Origin: Neobacillus sp. PS3-12
GTDB lineage: Bacteria > Bacillota > Bacilli > Bacillales > Cytobacillaceae
Direction: 5' to 3'
NCBI RefSeq assembly: GCF_030915385.1
Contig: NZ_CP133268.1
Span: forward strand, 1,674,001-1,738,000
Length of the DNA stretch: 64,000 bases
The position numbers and the translations under genes are program-made. The notes beneath the pieces are model-generated. The model worked only from the letters and a program-made list of their open reading frames with translations. It did no database searches and had not been told where the DNA came from. Positions 25,868 through 40,578 of this stretch are shown here, piece by piece. Position 1 is the first letter of the stretch. Each line of letters begins with the position of its first letter.

Positions 25868-26380
25868 ATGGGAATTTTATCTGGAAATCCAAAAGAAGAG
25901 CCTTTACACTACGGGGAAGTCTTTGATATTTGGGCTTCACAACTAGTCGGAAATGGTCTGATTGCAGGTTATCAAACGATGTTGAACCACGCAGGTGATG
26001 AAGATTTAAAGAAGTTATTAGTAGAAGCAATTGAAATTTGCCAGCAAGAAAAAAAACATGGTGAAGAGCTATTAAAAGAAAACGGTATCGGCTTACCACC
26101 TGCTTCTCCCGAGCCTCCGGTCGCATGTTTGGAGGATATTCCAGTAGGTGCAAGAATTCCAGATCCAGCAATTGCAGCTACACTTTCTGCTGATATTGCT
26201 GCTGGATTAGTAGCTTGCAGCCAAGTAATCGGAAAATCCATCAGGGAAGATGTTGCTATGATGTATGGTCAATTTCATATCCAAAAGGCAGCCCTTGGAG
26301 CAAAAGTGCTTCGTTTAAATAAAGAAAAAGGATGGCTCATCCCTCCACCACTGCATCTAAATAAACATGGTGATTGTTAA
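25868..26380 (+). CDS. DUF3231 family protein
   Basis: 170 residues from the ATG at 25868, which AAGGAGG precedes by 7 nt; an in-frame upstream extension is unlikely. The protein is helical: LHYGEVFDIWASQLVGNGLIAGYQTMLNHAGDEDLKKLL, ICQQEKKHGEELLKENG and ATLSADIAAGLVACSQVIGKSIREDVAMMYGQFHIQ resemble one repeat of DUF3231 proteins, common and often paired or duplicated in sporulating Bacillaceae. The fold looks ferritin-like, with Glu/His pairs in two helices, but metal binding is unproven. It has its own terminator. Confidence 0.78.
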   Translation: MGILSGNPKEEPLHYGEVFDIWASQLVGNGLIAGYQTMLNHAGDEDLKKLLVEAIEICQQEKKHGEELLKENGIGLPPASPEPPVACLEDIPVGARIPDPAIAATLSADIAAGLVACSQVIGKSIREDVAMMYGQFHIQKAALGAKVLRLNKEKGWLIPPPLHLNKHGDC

Positions 26381-26389
26381 TTTTTTTTG

Positions 26390-26416
26390 ACACGGTTATT
26401 TCTAGCCGTGTTTTTT
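26390..26416 (+). terminator. Terminator of the DUF3231 gene
   Basis: ACACGG pairs with CCGTGT across a 10-nt loop, followed by TTTTTATTA. Confidence 0.7.
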
Positions 26417-26468
26417 ATTATGCCTACCCAGGAGTTTATTCGAAAAAAGCAATCGAAAATGGATAAAA

Positions 26469-26499
26469 AAATGGCTCAGTATTGTGAACTGAGCCATTT
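26469..26499 (-). terminator. rnr terminator
   Basis: A perfect 12-bp stem (AAATGGCTCAGT with ACTGAGCCATTT) over a 7-nt loop; on the minus strand a long T-run follows. Confidence 0.85.
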
Positions 26500-26568
26500 G
26501 CAAATCGGTTACATTTTCGATTGTATTTTCGGTTTTGCGACGGGAAACTGAACTCTCTTTTTCAAGTA

Positions 26569-28911
26569 TTAACGGCGTTTCTTTTTCCGCTTCGTACTTT
26601 TTGAGATTGGTTCATTTTCATAATGCTTACGTTTCTTTTTCGCCTTACCTGCTTTGTCTACAGCATTCCCACGTTGATTCTTATCTTCTGCTTTTCCACG
26701 CCGTGGCTTTTTCTCATTGCTGCCTGTCTTAAACACCTTCGGAGCCACAGTCCGATCTCTAAGCGGTGTTCCTTTCATGCCAACGATTTCAAAATCAATT
26801 GATCTTTCATCTTTATTGACCTTAACGACCCGAACTGTTATTTCATCGCCAATGCGGAAAACATTCCCTGTCCGCTCACCAATCATTGCATAATGGCGTT
26901 CATCATAGCGGTAGTAGTCATCCGTCATATAGCTGACATGAACAAGACCCTCAATTGTATTTGGCAGTTCAACAAACATCCCGAAATTGGTCACCGAGCT
27001 GATAATACCATCATACTCTTCACCAATTTTATCCTCCATATACTCGGTTTTCTTCAATTCATCTGTTTCCCGTTCAGCCTCAACTGCTCGACGCTCCATC
27101 CTCGATGTATGGTCAGCAATTTCAGGCAGGCGGGCATTCCATTTTTCCCGTGTTGTTTCATCCAGCTTACCTTCGATTAAATAAGTTCGAATTAAGCGAT
27201 GTACAATCGTATCCGGATAACGACGGATTGGCGATGTAAAATGGGTATAGAACTCCGTTGATAATCCAAAATGGCCAAGACATTCAGGATAATACTTGGC
27301 TTGCTGCATTGAACGCAACATGACAGTTGAAATAACCATTTCCTCTGGCTTCCCTTGAACCTCTTCAATGATTTCCTGCAATGCTCTTGGATGCACCTCA
27401 TTGGCCGTCCCTTTGACAATATAGCCAAAGTTGGTGATAAACTCGAAAAATCTTCTTAGCTTATCTTCCTTTGGATCTTCATGGATACGATAGATAAACG
27501 GAACTTCCATCCAGTGGAAATGCTCAGCAACCGTTTCATTGGCAGCCAGCATAAATTCCTCAATCAAACGCTCAGCAACTGAACGTTCCCTTAGGACCAC
27601 ATCTGTCGGTTTCCCGTCTTCATCGACAAGAACTTTGGATTCTTTAAAATCAAAATCAATGGCCCCGCGATTCATCCGTTTATTTCGTAAAGTTGTGGCA
27701 AGCTCTTCCATTAGCTCAAACATTGGCACAAGCGACCCATAACGATTGCGTGTCTCTTCATCCTTATCAACGAGAATGCGGTTTACATCAAAATAAGTCA
27801 TCCGCTCCGTTGTTTTAATAACACTTTGAAAAATTTCATGGTCAACAACGGTGCCATCGGAGCTAATTTCCATATTACAGGACAATGTTAATCGGTCGAC
27901 TTTCGGATTTAATGAACAAATTCCATTGGACAAGCGGTGCGGGATCATTGGAATTACCCGATCGACCAAATAGACACTTGTTCCTCTTTCTTCTGCCTCC
28001 GTGTCAATTGCCGTTCCTTCTTTTACATAATAGCTGACATCTGCAATATGTACGCCTAATTTATAGTTCCCGTTCTCAAGCCTTGTGACCGTTACGGCAT
28101 CGTCAAGGTCCTTTGCATCGGCGCCGTCAATTGTCACGATCACTTCATTACGAAGGTCACGGCGGTTAGCCAATTCACTTTCCTCAATCGTATCAGGTGT
28201 TTCTTCAGCCTGCTTTAATACTTCCTGCGGGAATTCAAGCGGTAGCCCGTGCTTATGGATCACAGAAAGGATGTCCACTCCTGGGTCATTTTTATGACCG
28301 AGAATCTCAACAATTTCCCCTTCCGCACTTTTTCTTCCTTCAGGATACGTTGTCAGGTTCACAACAACCTTATGCCCTTCAACCGCACCTTTTGATGTTG
28401 CTTTTGGGATAAAAATATCACTCGCAAATTTTTTATCATCTGGGATTACAAAGCCAAAATGCTTGCTTTCCACATACGTACCAACGATTTGCTGGGTTCC
28501 TCTTTCAAGAATCCGAATGACACTGCCTTCACGGCGCTGCCCAGTAGCATTTCCTGACACACGGACCATAACCGTATCCCCATGCATTGCGTTATTCGTT
28601 TCTGTCGGCGGAATAAAAATATCATCCATCCCAGGCTCATCGGGTGCCACAAAAGCAAATCCTTTTGAATGCCCAATCAGCCTGCCGCGAACTAGGTTCA
28701 TTTTTTCAGGAAGGCCGTAGCGGTTACTCCTTGTGCGGACAACTAGTCCTTTTTCTTCCATATGAACGAGTGCTTTCACAAATTCCTTGAAATCCGTCGA
28801 GTCTTCAATCCCGAAGGCTTGTTCAAGCTCTTGAACAGTTAACGGTTTATAGACCTCGTCTTTCATGTAATGCAAAAGCTTGTCGATATGCTTTTGAATA
28901 GAATCTTCCAA
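26569..28911 (-). CDS. rnr: Ribonuclease R
   Basis: 780 residues. N-terminal winged helix (about 1-65), cold-shock-type OB domains (about 70-230), the RNB catalytic domain (about 250-580, with the acidic active site in [16 protein letters not shown] and the [11 protein letters not shown] block), an S1 domain (about 630-710, [23 protein letters not shown]) and a lysine/arginine-rich tail. It degrades structured RNA 3' to 5' and works with SmpB-tmRNA in removing faulty mRNAs. The esterase gene lies 12 nt upstream in the same orientation, so they likely share a transcript from secG, as in Bacillus. Confidence 0.96.
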   Translation of the reverse strand: MEDSIQKHIDKLLHYMKDEVYKPLTVQELEQAFGIEDSTDFKEFVKALVHMEEKGLVVRTRSNRYGLPEKMNLVRGRLIGHSKGFAFVAPDEPGMDDIFIPPTETNNAMHGDTVMVRVSGNATGQRREGSVIRILERGTQQIVGTYVESKHFGFVIPDDKKFASDIFIPKATSKGAVEGHKVVVNLTTYPEGRKSAEGEIVEILGHKNDPGVDILSVIHKHGLPLEFPQEVLKQAEETPDTIEESELANRRDLRNEVIVTIDGADAKDLDDAVTVTRLENGNYKLGVHIADVSYYVKEGTAIDTEAEERGTSVYLVDRVIPMIPHRLSNGICSLNPKVDRLTLSCNMEISSDGTVVDHEIFQSVIKTTERMTYFDVNRILVDKDEETRNRYGSLVPMFELMEELATTLRNKRMNRGAIDFDFKESKVLVDEDGKPTDVVLRERSVAERLIEEFMLAANETVAEHFHWMEVPFIYRIHEDPKEDKLRRFFEFITNFGYIVKGTANEVHPRALQEIIEEVQGKPEEMVISTVMLRSMQQAKYYPECLGHFGLSTEFYTHFTSPIRRYPDTIVHRLIRTYLIEGKLDETTREKWNARLPEIADHTSRMERRAVEAERETDELKKTEYMEDKIGEEYDGIISSVTNFGMFVELPNTIEGLVHVSYMTDDYYRYDERHYAMIGERTGNVFRIGDEITVRVVKVNKDERSIDFEIVGMKGTPLRDRTVAPKVFKTGSNEKKPRRGKAEDKNQRGNAVDKAGKAKKKRKHYENEPISKSTKRKKKRR

Positions 28912-28923
28912 ATAAATTCCTCC

Positions 28924-29675
28924 TTATAAGTCATCATTCCAATCTAATTTTTCTAAAAAGTTATAAACATCCTCATGTAGCTGGTTGCGTTCTTTATCAA
29001 GTGTAATAACATGCCCTGACTGTTCATACCATTTTATTTCTTTAAAATCGGATTCTACTCTATTGTATATGATATTGGCACTGTCAGTGTTGATCATTTT
29101 GTCATGTCTTGCTTGAAGAACGAAAGTTGGTGCGTAGATGAGATCCACATGTTCACGAACATCTGCAATTAACTCTTGCAGAGCTTTTAGTGTTTGCATG
29201 GGTGTTTTTTCAAAGTTTCTCATTTCTTCTTCAATTTGCTCTGGCGATTTTCCTTCATGATTTTTATATTCTTTTGCATATTCAAGAATTCCTTGATACA
29301 TGGTTTCTTCACTTTTTATATACATAGGTGCACACATTGGAATAATTCCTTTTATAGGAACAGTGTAACCCAATTTTAAAGAAAATACCCCGCCAAGCGA
29401 AAGACCGGCCACAGCAATTTCGTTATGTCCCATATTTTTTAGGTGTTCGTATCCATTTATTACATCCTGCCACCAATCTTCAGGTCCGGTATGGACGAGT
29501 TCCTCCTGGAGGAACGGCGTGGCCTTTGTAGTGAGGTGCATGGCAGGTATAGCCTTTTTTTTCGAGGAAGCGGCCTAGCATGCGGACATCGGCTGATGTT
29601 CCAGTAAATCCATGCAAGAGGAGCACTGCTCTTTTCGGCTTTAAAGGTAAATGGTTTTGTAATCTTGACTTTCAT
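28924..29675 (-). pseudogene. Carboxylesterase (YvaK/Est30-like), broken by two single-base indels
   Basis: The intact 3' part (205 residues from 29541) contains the nucleophile elbow GLSLGG (catalytic Ser), Asp in LQARHDKMI and His in [10 protein letters not shown], matching the 30-kDa thermophilic Bacillus carboxylesterases. The N-terminus ([15 protein letters not shown]) lies upstream in another frame. Continuous translation would need one extra A near 29631-29636 (CTTTTC on the + strand) and one base fewer near 29505-29509 (CTCCTGGAGG), restoring [19 protein letters not shown] and PPEELVHTG. Real decay or consensus error cannot be told apart here. Lies 12 nt upstream of rnr. Confidence 0.8.
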
Positions 29676-29807
29676 TGTAATCCCCTTTTCTATTCCACTC
29701 CTTATAGTTTTAGCAAAGCAATGAATAAGATGCCAGAAAAAAGACTTATTTACTTCTTGTATGGGGTCGAAATGTTTTTTAAAATGAAGGTAAAATGGAG
29801 GTGAATT

Positions 29808-30722
29808 ATGATTGTTGTGAAATCACGTTGTGAATCAGAAGAATTATTGGTATTTGGAAGTTTACATTTGCGAATGGGCTTATGTTCTAGTGATACCCAC
29901 TATTATTCAAATTTGGAAAAAGGTTATCAGGGCGAGCTGGCGTTTGATCGAATGGCGGAAGCACATCTTTCCGATGATTGGCTGGCTATCAATGATTTGC
30001 TGCTTGAACATCATAACCGAATTTTTCAAATAGATTCTGTTTTGGTAAGGAATGGTCGGATGTTTTTAAATGATGTGAAAAATTTTGATGGTGACTACAT
30101 GATGAAAGATGGTTTTTGGTATACTGCTTCCGGGAGTGAAATTGACGATCCATTGGAGCAATTGGAACGATGTGAGTCTCGTTTGCGCCGACTGTGCCGT
30201 GATCTTGGCTTTTCTTTCCCCATTGAATCCCGCCTTGTGTTTGTGAACCCCGAGTTTTATCTCTTTCAAGCTCCTCTAAATTTACCGATTATCTATCCTG
30301 CTCACCTCAATCGCTACATGAATCAATTAAAAATGAAATCAGGCAAATTAACTGAACGCGATATGAAACTTGCGCAAAAGCTGGCTTCCCTCCATAAAAA
30401 GAAATCGCCAATTACAAGGGTTCCTCCATATACGTATGAACAATTGAAAAAAGGGCTTGCTTGTGCCTGCGGGTGTGGGTTTATGAAGGTGCACAACAGA
30501 GAGATATTAGTCTGTTCGGTTTGCAACCGACTGGAACCTGTGGAATTGGCTGTTTTGCGGAATGTTGAGGAATTAAAGAGGCTGTTTCCTGATCTAAAAA
30601 TAACTACATTTGTTGTGCATGATTGGTGTAAGATTATAAATTCGAAAAAGATTTGGAGGATACTTAGAAACAACTTTGAACTAAATAGGAACGGAAGGTC
30701 TTCATACTATGATCAGAAATAA
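29808..30722 (+). CDS. NERD-domain protein with a zinc-ribbon-like C-terminal part
   Basis: 304 residues. Residues about 40-150 form a NERD (nuclease-related) domain: GYQGELAFDRM, LLLEHHNRIFQIDSVLV and FLNDVKNFDGDY, the last with the ND.K active-site pattern in place of D-ExK. A cysteine cluster CACGCGFMKVHNREILVCSVC near residues 222-242 looks like a zinc ribbon, and a helix-turn-helix-like stretch follows. NERD proteins are found widely in Bacillaceae and are thought to act on DNA, but no activity is assigned. GGAGGTG precedes the ATG. Confidence 0.75.
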   Translation: MIVVKSRCESEELLVFGSLHLRMGLCSSDTHYYSNLEKGYQGELAFDRMAEAHLSDDWLAINDLLLEHHNRIFQIDSVLVRNGRMFLNDVKNFDGDYMMKDGFWYTASGSEIDDPLEQLERCESRLRRLCRDLGFSFPIESRLVFVNPEFYLFQAPLNLPIIYPAHLNRYMNQLKMKSGKLTERDMKLAQKLASLHKKKSPITRVPPYTYEQLKKGLACACGCGFMKVHNREILVCSVCNRLEPVELAVLRNVEELKRLFPDLKITTFVVHDWCKIINSKKIWRILRNNFELNRNGRSSYYDQK

Positions 30723-30746
30723 ACATTTATGCTAATTGGAAGTTAT

Positions 30747-30942
30747 ATTCATTCCACTTCCCCTGAATTTCCTTGAAAAGTGGAATGATTGGCTTTTATT
30801 CATTCCACTTTTCCTTAGATTCATTGGAAAGTGGAATGATTAGCTTTTCTTTCCACTTCTCCTTAGATTTCCTTGAGAAGTGGAATGATTAGCTCCTATT
30901 CATTCCACTTCTCCTTAAATTTCTTTGAAAAGTGGAATGAAT
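30747..30942. repeat. Tandem array of four hairpin units, period about 51 bp
   Basis: Four consecutive units starting near 30747, 30798, 30847 and 30898. Each has CATTCCACTT and AAGTGGAATG arms (10 bp) around an 18-nt loop with CCTTAGATTTCCTTGA-like sequence, joined by linkers such as ATTAGCTTTT. Neighbouring units can also pair across the linker. The third unit has a slightly shortened left arm. The last unit is followed by CGACCTTTTTT. Sited after the NERD gene and before the secG terminator. No ORF. Function unknown. Confidence 0.85.
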
Positions 30943-30987
30943 CGACCTTTTTTCACTGAATTCATATTTCGTGTTTAAAAAACAAAA

Positions 30988-31009
30988 AACCCAGCAATCC
31001 CGCCAGGTT
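30988..31009 (-). terminator. secG terminator
   Basis: On the minus strand AACCTGGC pairs with GCTGGGTT (two G-U pairs) over GGGATT, followed by TTTTTGTTTTTT. Confidence 0.7.
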
Positions 31010-31024
31010 TATGATCTCGGTATA

Positions 31025-31267
31025 TTATATTTTGAAATAACTAACCCCAACTGCGAGCAAGAAGAAGAGTACCGATAACACAACAGTTATGCGGTGTAGG
31101 ATCAAATCGATACCGCGTGCTTTCTGTTTTCCAAACAATTGCTCTGCACCACCAGAGATGGCACCAGATAAGCCTGCGCTTTTTCCAGATTGTAATAAAA
31201 CAATAATGATAAGTGCGACACTAACGATTACTAATAATGTAACAAATAATGCATGCATGTAAGACAC
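31025..31267 (-). CDS. secG: Preprotein translocase subunit SecG
   Basis: 80 residues with two transmembrane helices (about 5-25 and 55-76) linked by the conserved [26 protein letters not shown] segment. It is the accessory subunit of the SecYEG channel. AGGAGG lies upstream of the ATG. In B. subtilis it heads the secG-yvaK-rnr-smpB group; here the array and the NERD gene lie between it and the esterase. It follows eno but with that gene's terminator in between. Confidence 0.95.
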   Translation of the reverse strand: MSYMHALFVTLLVIVSVALIIIVLLQSGKSAGLSGAISGGAEQLFGKQKARGIDLILHRITVVLSVLFFLLAVGVSYFKI

Positions 31268-31358
31268 CTCCTGTTAGACGTACATTTCACAGTATTTTAA
31301 ATTTACCACATTCGGTACCGTTTAACAATAGTACAACTTGTGTCAGGATTCCTAAAAA

Positions 31359-31386
31359 AAGATGCACCAGCGTCCAGGTGCACCTT
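31359..31386 (-). terminator. eno terminator (end of the glycolytic operon)
   Basis: GATGCACC faces GGTGCACC (one G-U on the minus transcript), extended by AA/TT, and followed by seven U on the minus strand. Confidence 0.82.
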
Positions 31387-31397
31387 CTTTTGAAAAA

Positions 31398-35043
<3,646 letters not shown>

Positions 35044-35085
35044 TTATTTAATGCCCGACTTGGTTCATCGGTCGCTTCTTCTTTT

Positions 35086-36270
35086 TTACTTGTCGTTTAA
35101 AGCGACAACACCTGGAAGTTCTTTTCCTTCCATAAACTCAAGTGATGCACCGCCGCCTGTTGAAATATGACTCATTTTATCGGCAAGATTGAATTTTTCA
35201 ACTGCTGCTGCAGAATCACCGCCGCCAATTACAGAATATGTACCTTCTGAGTCAGCAAGTGCTTGTGCAACTGCTTTTGTTCCACCGGCAAATTTATCAA
35301 TTTCAAAAACGCCCATTGGTCCATTCCAGATGACCAATTTTGATTTTTGAATCACTTCACGGTAGATCTCTTGTGTTTTTGGTCCGATATCAAGTGCTTC
35401 CCAATCAGCAGGAATTTCTTCAATTGGAACGATTTTTGAATTTGCATCTGCTGAAAAGTCATCTGCAACTACTGCATCAACCGGCATGTAGAAATTTACG
35501 CCTTTTTCTTTTGCTTTTGCCATAAAGGTTTTGGCTAAATCAATTTTATCTTCTTCGAGAAGTGATTTACCAATTTCATGACCTTGTGCCTTAACAAATG
35601 TGTAGGCCAAACCGCCGCCGATAATCAAATTATCAACTTTTTCTAAAAGATTATCAATGACACCGATTTTGTCTTTTACTTTAGCGCCGCCAATAATGGC
35701 AGTGAAAGGACGCTCTGGATTGGAAAGTGCTTTTCCTAGCACTTCAAGCTCTTTTTCCATTAAAAAGCCTGATACTGCCGGAATATGATGGGCAATTCCC
35801 TCAGTGGATGCATGTGCACGGTGTGCCGCACCAAAAGCATCGTTAACATATACATCTGCAAGCTCTGCAAATTGCTTCGCAAGTTCTGGATCGTTCTTTT
35901 CCTCACCTGGATAAAAGCGAACATTTTCGAGAAGAAGAACATCTCCATCGTTCATGTCAGCAATCAAGGCTTTGACAGAATCTCCGTATGCTTCGTCTGC
36001 TTTTTTTACATCTTTACCGAGCAACTCTGAAAGTCGAATTGCTACTGGTGTTAAACGCATCTCTTCGACAACTTTCCCTTTAGGTCGACCAAGATGGCTA
36101 GCTAAAATGACTTTGGCTCCTTGCTCGATCAAATATTGGATCGTTGGAAGCGCAGCACGAATTCGTGTATCATCAGTGATTTTTCCATCCTGCATTGGAA
36201 CGTTAAAATCTACCCGACAAAAAATGCGTTTTCCTTTCACATCTACATCTTTTAATGTCTTTTTATTCAT
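35086..36270 (-). CDS. pgk: Phosphoglycerate kinase
   Basis: 394 residues producing ATP from 1,3-bisphosphoglycerate. N-terminal substrate domain: [34 protein letters not shown]-terminal nucleotide domain: [27 protein letters not shown] and the GGGDSAAAV hinge. Follows gapA, but a strong terminator lies in the gap, so pgk and downstream genes get read-through or use their own promoter. Confidence 0.98.
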   Translation of the reverse strand: MNKKTLKDVDVKGKRIFCRVDFNVPMQDGKITDDTRIRAALPTIQYLIEQGAKVILASHLGRPKGKVVEEMRLTPVAIRLSELLGKDVKKADEAYGDSVKALIADMNDGDVLLLENVRFYPGEEKNDPELAKQFAELADVYVNDAFGAAHRAHASTEGIAHHIPAVSGFLMEKELEVLGKALSNPERPFTAIIGGAKVKDKIGVIDNLLEKVDNLIIGGGLAYTFVKAQGHEIGKSLLEEDKIDLAKTFMAKAKEKGVNFYMPVDAVVADDFSADANSKIVPIEEIPADWEALDIGPKTQEIYREVIQKSKLVIWNGPMGVFEIDKFAGGTKAVAQALADSEGTYSVIGGGDSAAAVEKFNLADKMSHISTGGGASLEFMEGKELPGVVALNDK

Positions 36271-36315
36271 GCGCTTATAACCCTCCTGATTGTAAGTAGA
36301 AAAGGCACAGAAAAA

Positions 36316-36339
36316 GGAGCGGGGAATCCTCCCCGCTCC
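36316..36339 (-). terminator. Terminator between gapA and pgk
   Basis: GGAGCGGGGA pairs perfectly with TCCCCGCTCC over ATCC, followed on the minus strand by TTTTT. It separates the cggR-gapA message from the longer glycolytic transcript. Confidence 0.88.
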
Positions 36340-36422
36340 CCTTTGAAAAGCATTTAAAATAACCCTAGTCCATTATAGACGTTTCTCGACAAAAATTCCA
36401 TAAACGTCCACTTTTGGTAAGA

Positions 36423-38506
<2,084 letters not shown>

Positions 38507-38539
38507 AGATAGCAGCTCCTTTACTCTGTTATAGTTGGT

Positions 38540-38575
38540 CGACATAAGTCCCGTGTAGACTTATTATGTCCCACT
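38540..38575 (-). promoter_or_regulatory. CggR operator upstream of cggR
   Basis: On the minus strand GGGACATAATAAGTC is followed by CGGGACTTATGTC, two copies of the CGGGAC-N-TGTC pattern known for CggR operators. It lies between a putative -10 (TATAGT, about 38574-38579) and the cggR start, so binding would block transcription. Confidence 0.78.
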
Positions 38576-38591
38576 ATAACTAAAAAAAATC

Positions 38592-38623
38592 ACTCCTGCT
38601 ACAAAATCTATTTTAACAGGAGT
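38592..38623 (-). terminator. Terminator after the thioredoxin-fold gene
   Basis: ACTCCTG pairs with CAGGAGT over an 18-nt loop, followed on the minus strand by GATTTTTTTT. It insulates cggR from the upstream gene. Confidence 0.75.
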
Positions 38624-38639
38624 AAAAATCGATTTCAAC

Positions 38640-38888
38640 TTAAAAGTATTCTTGAAAGCGATTACGAACAAAAATTTTATTAATTTGGCCAAATCCTGCC
38701 TCTTTTCCATTAATTAAAAGTACAGGAATCATTAATCCGTACTTTTCCGTTAATTCATCACTTTGATCAATATCAAATTCTTCTATCGTAAATGAATATT
38801 CGTCTTTTAGTTCCATAATTGCTTCTTTTGCTTGTTCACAAAGGTGACATTGCTGTCGAGTATACAAAGTGAGGGCGAGTTGAGACAT
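38640..38888 (-). CDS. Glutaredoxin/thioredoxin-fold small protein
   Basis: 82 residues with LTLYTRQQCHLCEQAKEAI: a CxxC redox motif (CHLC) at the N-terminus of a helix, and a cis-proline-type segment MIPVLLING. It belongs to the short glutaredoxin-like family common in Firmicutes, next to rpoN or cggR in Bacillus. Probably a cytoplasmic thiol oxidoreductase; the partner is unknown. It is 22 nt downstream of rpoN and probably cotranscribed. Confidence 0.83.
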   Translation of the reverse strand: MSQLALTLYTRQQCHLCEQAKEAIMELKDEYSFTIEEFDIDQSDELTEKYGLMIPVLLINGKEAGFGQINKIFVRNRFQEYF

Positions 38889-38909
38889 GCTCTGGTCTCC
38901 TTTCAGGTT

Positions 38910-40220
38910 CTAATACCTTTTTCTTTTCGATGATGAAGGGATTCCTAATTGGTCCCGATATTTGGCAACCGTCCTCCTCGAAACGACAATTCCTTCTTTT
39001 GTTTTTAACATTTCAACAATTTCCTGATCTGAATATGGACGCAGCTTGTTTTCTTTTTCAATTAAATTTGAGATAACATTTTTCACCTGCGAAGAGGATG
39101 TACTCTCATCATAAACCGTTTGAATGGTACTTGAAAAAAAGGTTTTGAGCGGAATCGTTCCAAAAGGTGTTTGCACAAACTTTTCCCGTACAGCCCGGCT
39201 GATTGTTGATTCATGGACATCCAGTTCCAATGCAAGTTCCTTCATTGTCATTGGATTTAAATATTGAGAACCCTTTAGAAAAAATTCCACCTGCTTTTCC
39301 GCGATTTTCGTAATGACCTTCGCTAAGGTTTCCTTTCGTTGTTCGATGCTTTTCATGATCCACTGGAAATCCTGTAGCTTTTCTTGGAGGAACTTTCCGA
39401 CATGGTGATCTCCACTCGTTGAAAATTGCTTATAGTATGGTTCATTGAAGTTAATTTTAGGAGTGGATGCCTCCCATAACCGAACAGAAATGCCACCGCT
39501 TGTTACTTCGATTATGGCATCAGGCACAATATAGTGAGTATGATCTGTTGAAAATTCCGCACAAGGCTTAGGATTTAATTGTTGGACACGGTCAAATATA
39601 TCTTGAATTTCTTTTATTGATACTTGCAACTCTTTTGCAAGCATCCTCCATTTTTTTTCTGCAAAAAGGAGAAAATGATCCTTTATTATTTTTTGAGCAA
39701 GTTCATCATCTGGAAATTCCCATTCCAATTGCAGCAGTAAGCATTCCTGAAGGTTCCTTGCTCCAACCCCTACCGGCTCAAGGCCTTGAATAATCGTTAG
39801 ACATTCATCCACTAAGTCCTTAGATATATTTCTTTTTTGGGCAATCTCTTCAGTATCCCCTCTGAAGTAACCGCTTTCATCCAAATATTTTAAGAGATCT
39901 TTAATGGTCGATAATTGAAATTTGGAGTATTTTTTAAAATTAAGCTGTGACAAGAGCTGATCTTCAAGTGAGAAGGATTGATCGGCAATCTGTTCAATCC
40001 AATCGTTCTTCTTTTCAGCTTTGCCTTTATTCTTGTTATTCTTACGGCTTGATACATCTCCTATTGTAATGAAGGGATTTTCGAGCGCTTTGTTCTCCAA
40101 AAATTCAGTTAATTCCTGTGTCGAGTATTGCAGCAAAGCAATTGCCTGCGATAATTCCTGAGTCATTGTCAGCTTTAAGGTCTGTTGCTGCCATAATCCT
40201 GCCTTTAAATTCATATCCAA
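38910..40220 (-). CDS. rpoN: RNA polymerase sigma-54 factor (SigL/RpoN)
   Basis: 436 residues. Region I is the N-terminal glutamine/leucine-rich activator-binding segment (LKLTMTQELSQAIALLQYSTQEL), followed by core-binding and helix-turn-helix regions (ELDVHESTISRAVREKFVQTP) and the RpoN box near the C-terminus (SRRTVAKYRDQLGIPSS). It directs transcription from -24/-12 promoters with enhancer-binding activators. The gap 40221-40578 upstream holds no gene; it carries the divergent promoters of rpoN and the LCP gene. Confidence 0.95.
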   Translation of the reverse strand: MDMNLKAGLWQQQTLKLTMTQELSQAIALLQYSTQELTEFLENKALENPFITIGDVSSRKNNKNKGKAEKKNDWIEQIADQSFSLEDQLLSQLNFKKYSKFQLSTIKDLLKYLDESGYFRGDTEEIAQKRNISKDLVDECLTIIQGLEPVGVGARNLQECLLLQLEWEFPDDELAQKIIKDHFLLFAEKKWRMLAKELQVSIKEIQDIFDRVQQLNPKPCAEFSTDHTHYIVPDAIIEVTSGGISVRLWEASTPKINFNEPYYKQFSTSGDHHVGKFLQEKLQDFQWIMKSIEQRKETLAKVITKIAEKQVEFFLKGSQYLNPMTMKELALELDVHESTISRAVREKFVQTPFGTIPLKTFFSSTIQTVYDESTSSSQVKNVISNLIEKENKLRPYSDQEIVEMLKTKEGIVVSRRTVAKYRDQLGIPSSSKRKRY

Positions 40221-40578
40221 TCCCCCTTACATATATTTTACAATATTCGCTAAGAAAAAATAAGATGGGTATAAGCAGTATTTTTTAGAATCACGCTTGT
40301 TTTAATGGAAATAGATGACCATTTTTTCAAAAATATGATATATTTTTGAAGGATCATATATTTAGAGATTTTTTAGAAATAAAACAGATTTAGTCTTAAG
40401 GTGAAAATTAGATTACAAATCGACAATTCGCATTGATAAAATGTCAATAAATGTTGTATATTGCAATTAACAGTTTTCCTTCAATACGCTTTTAAAACAC
40501 ATGAATTCCAATTGTTAAAATCAGCGTTTAACTTATAAAATTTTGTTCCTCATGACAAGATTAAGAAAGGATGTAACA

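Noticed and set aside
30747..30942. CRISPR array
   Set aside because: Units are directly adjacent palindromes with diverged copies and no unique spacers; no cas genes nearby.
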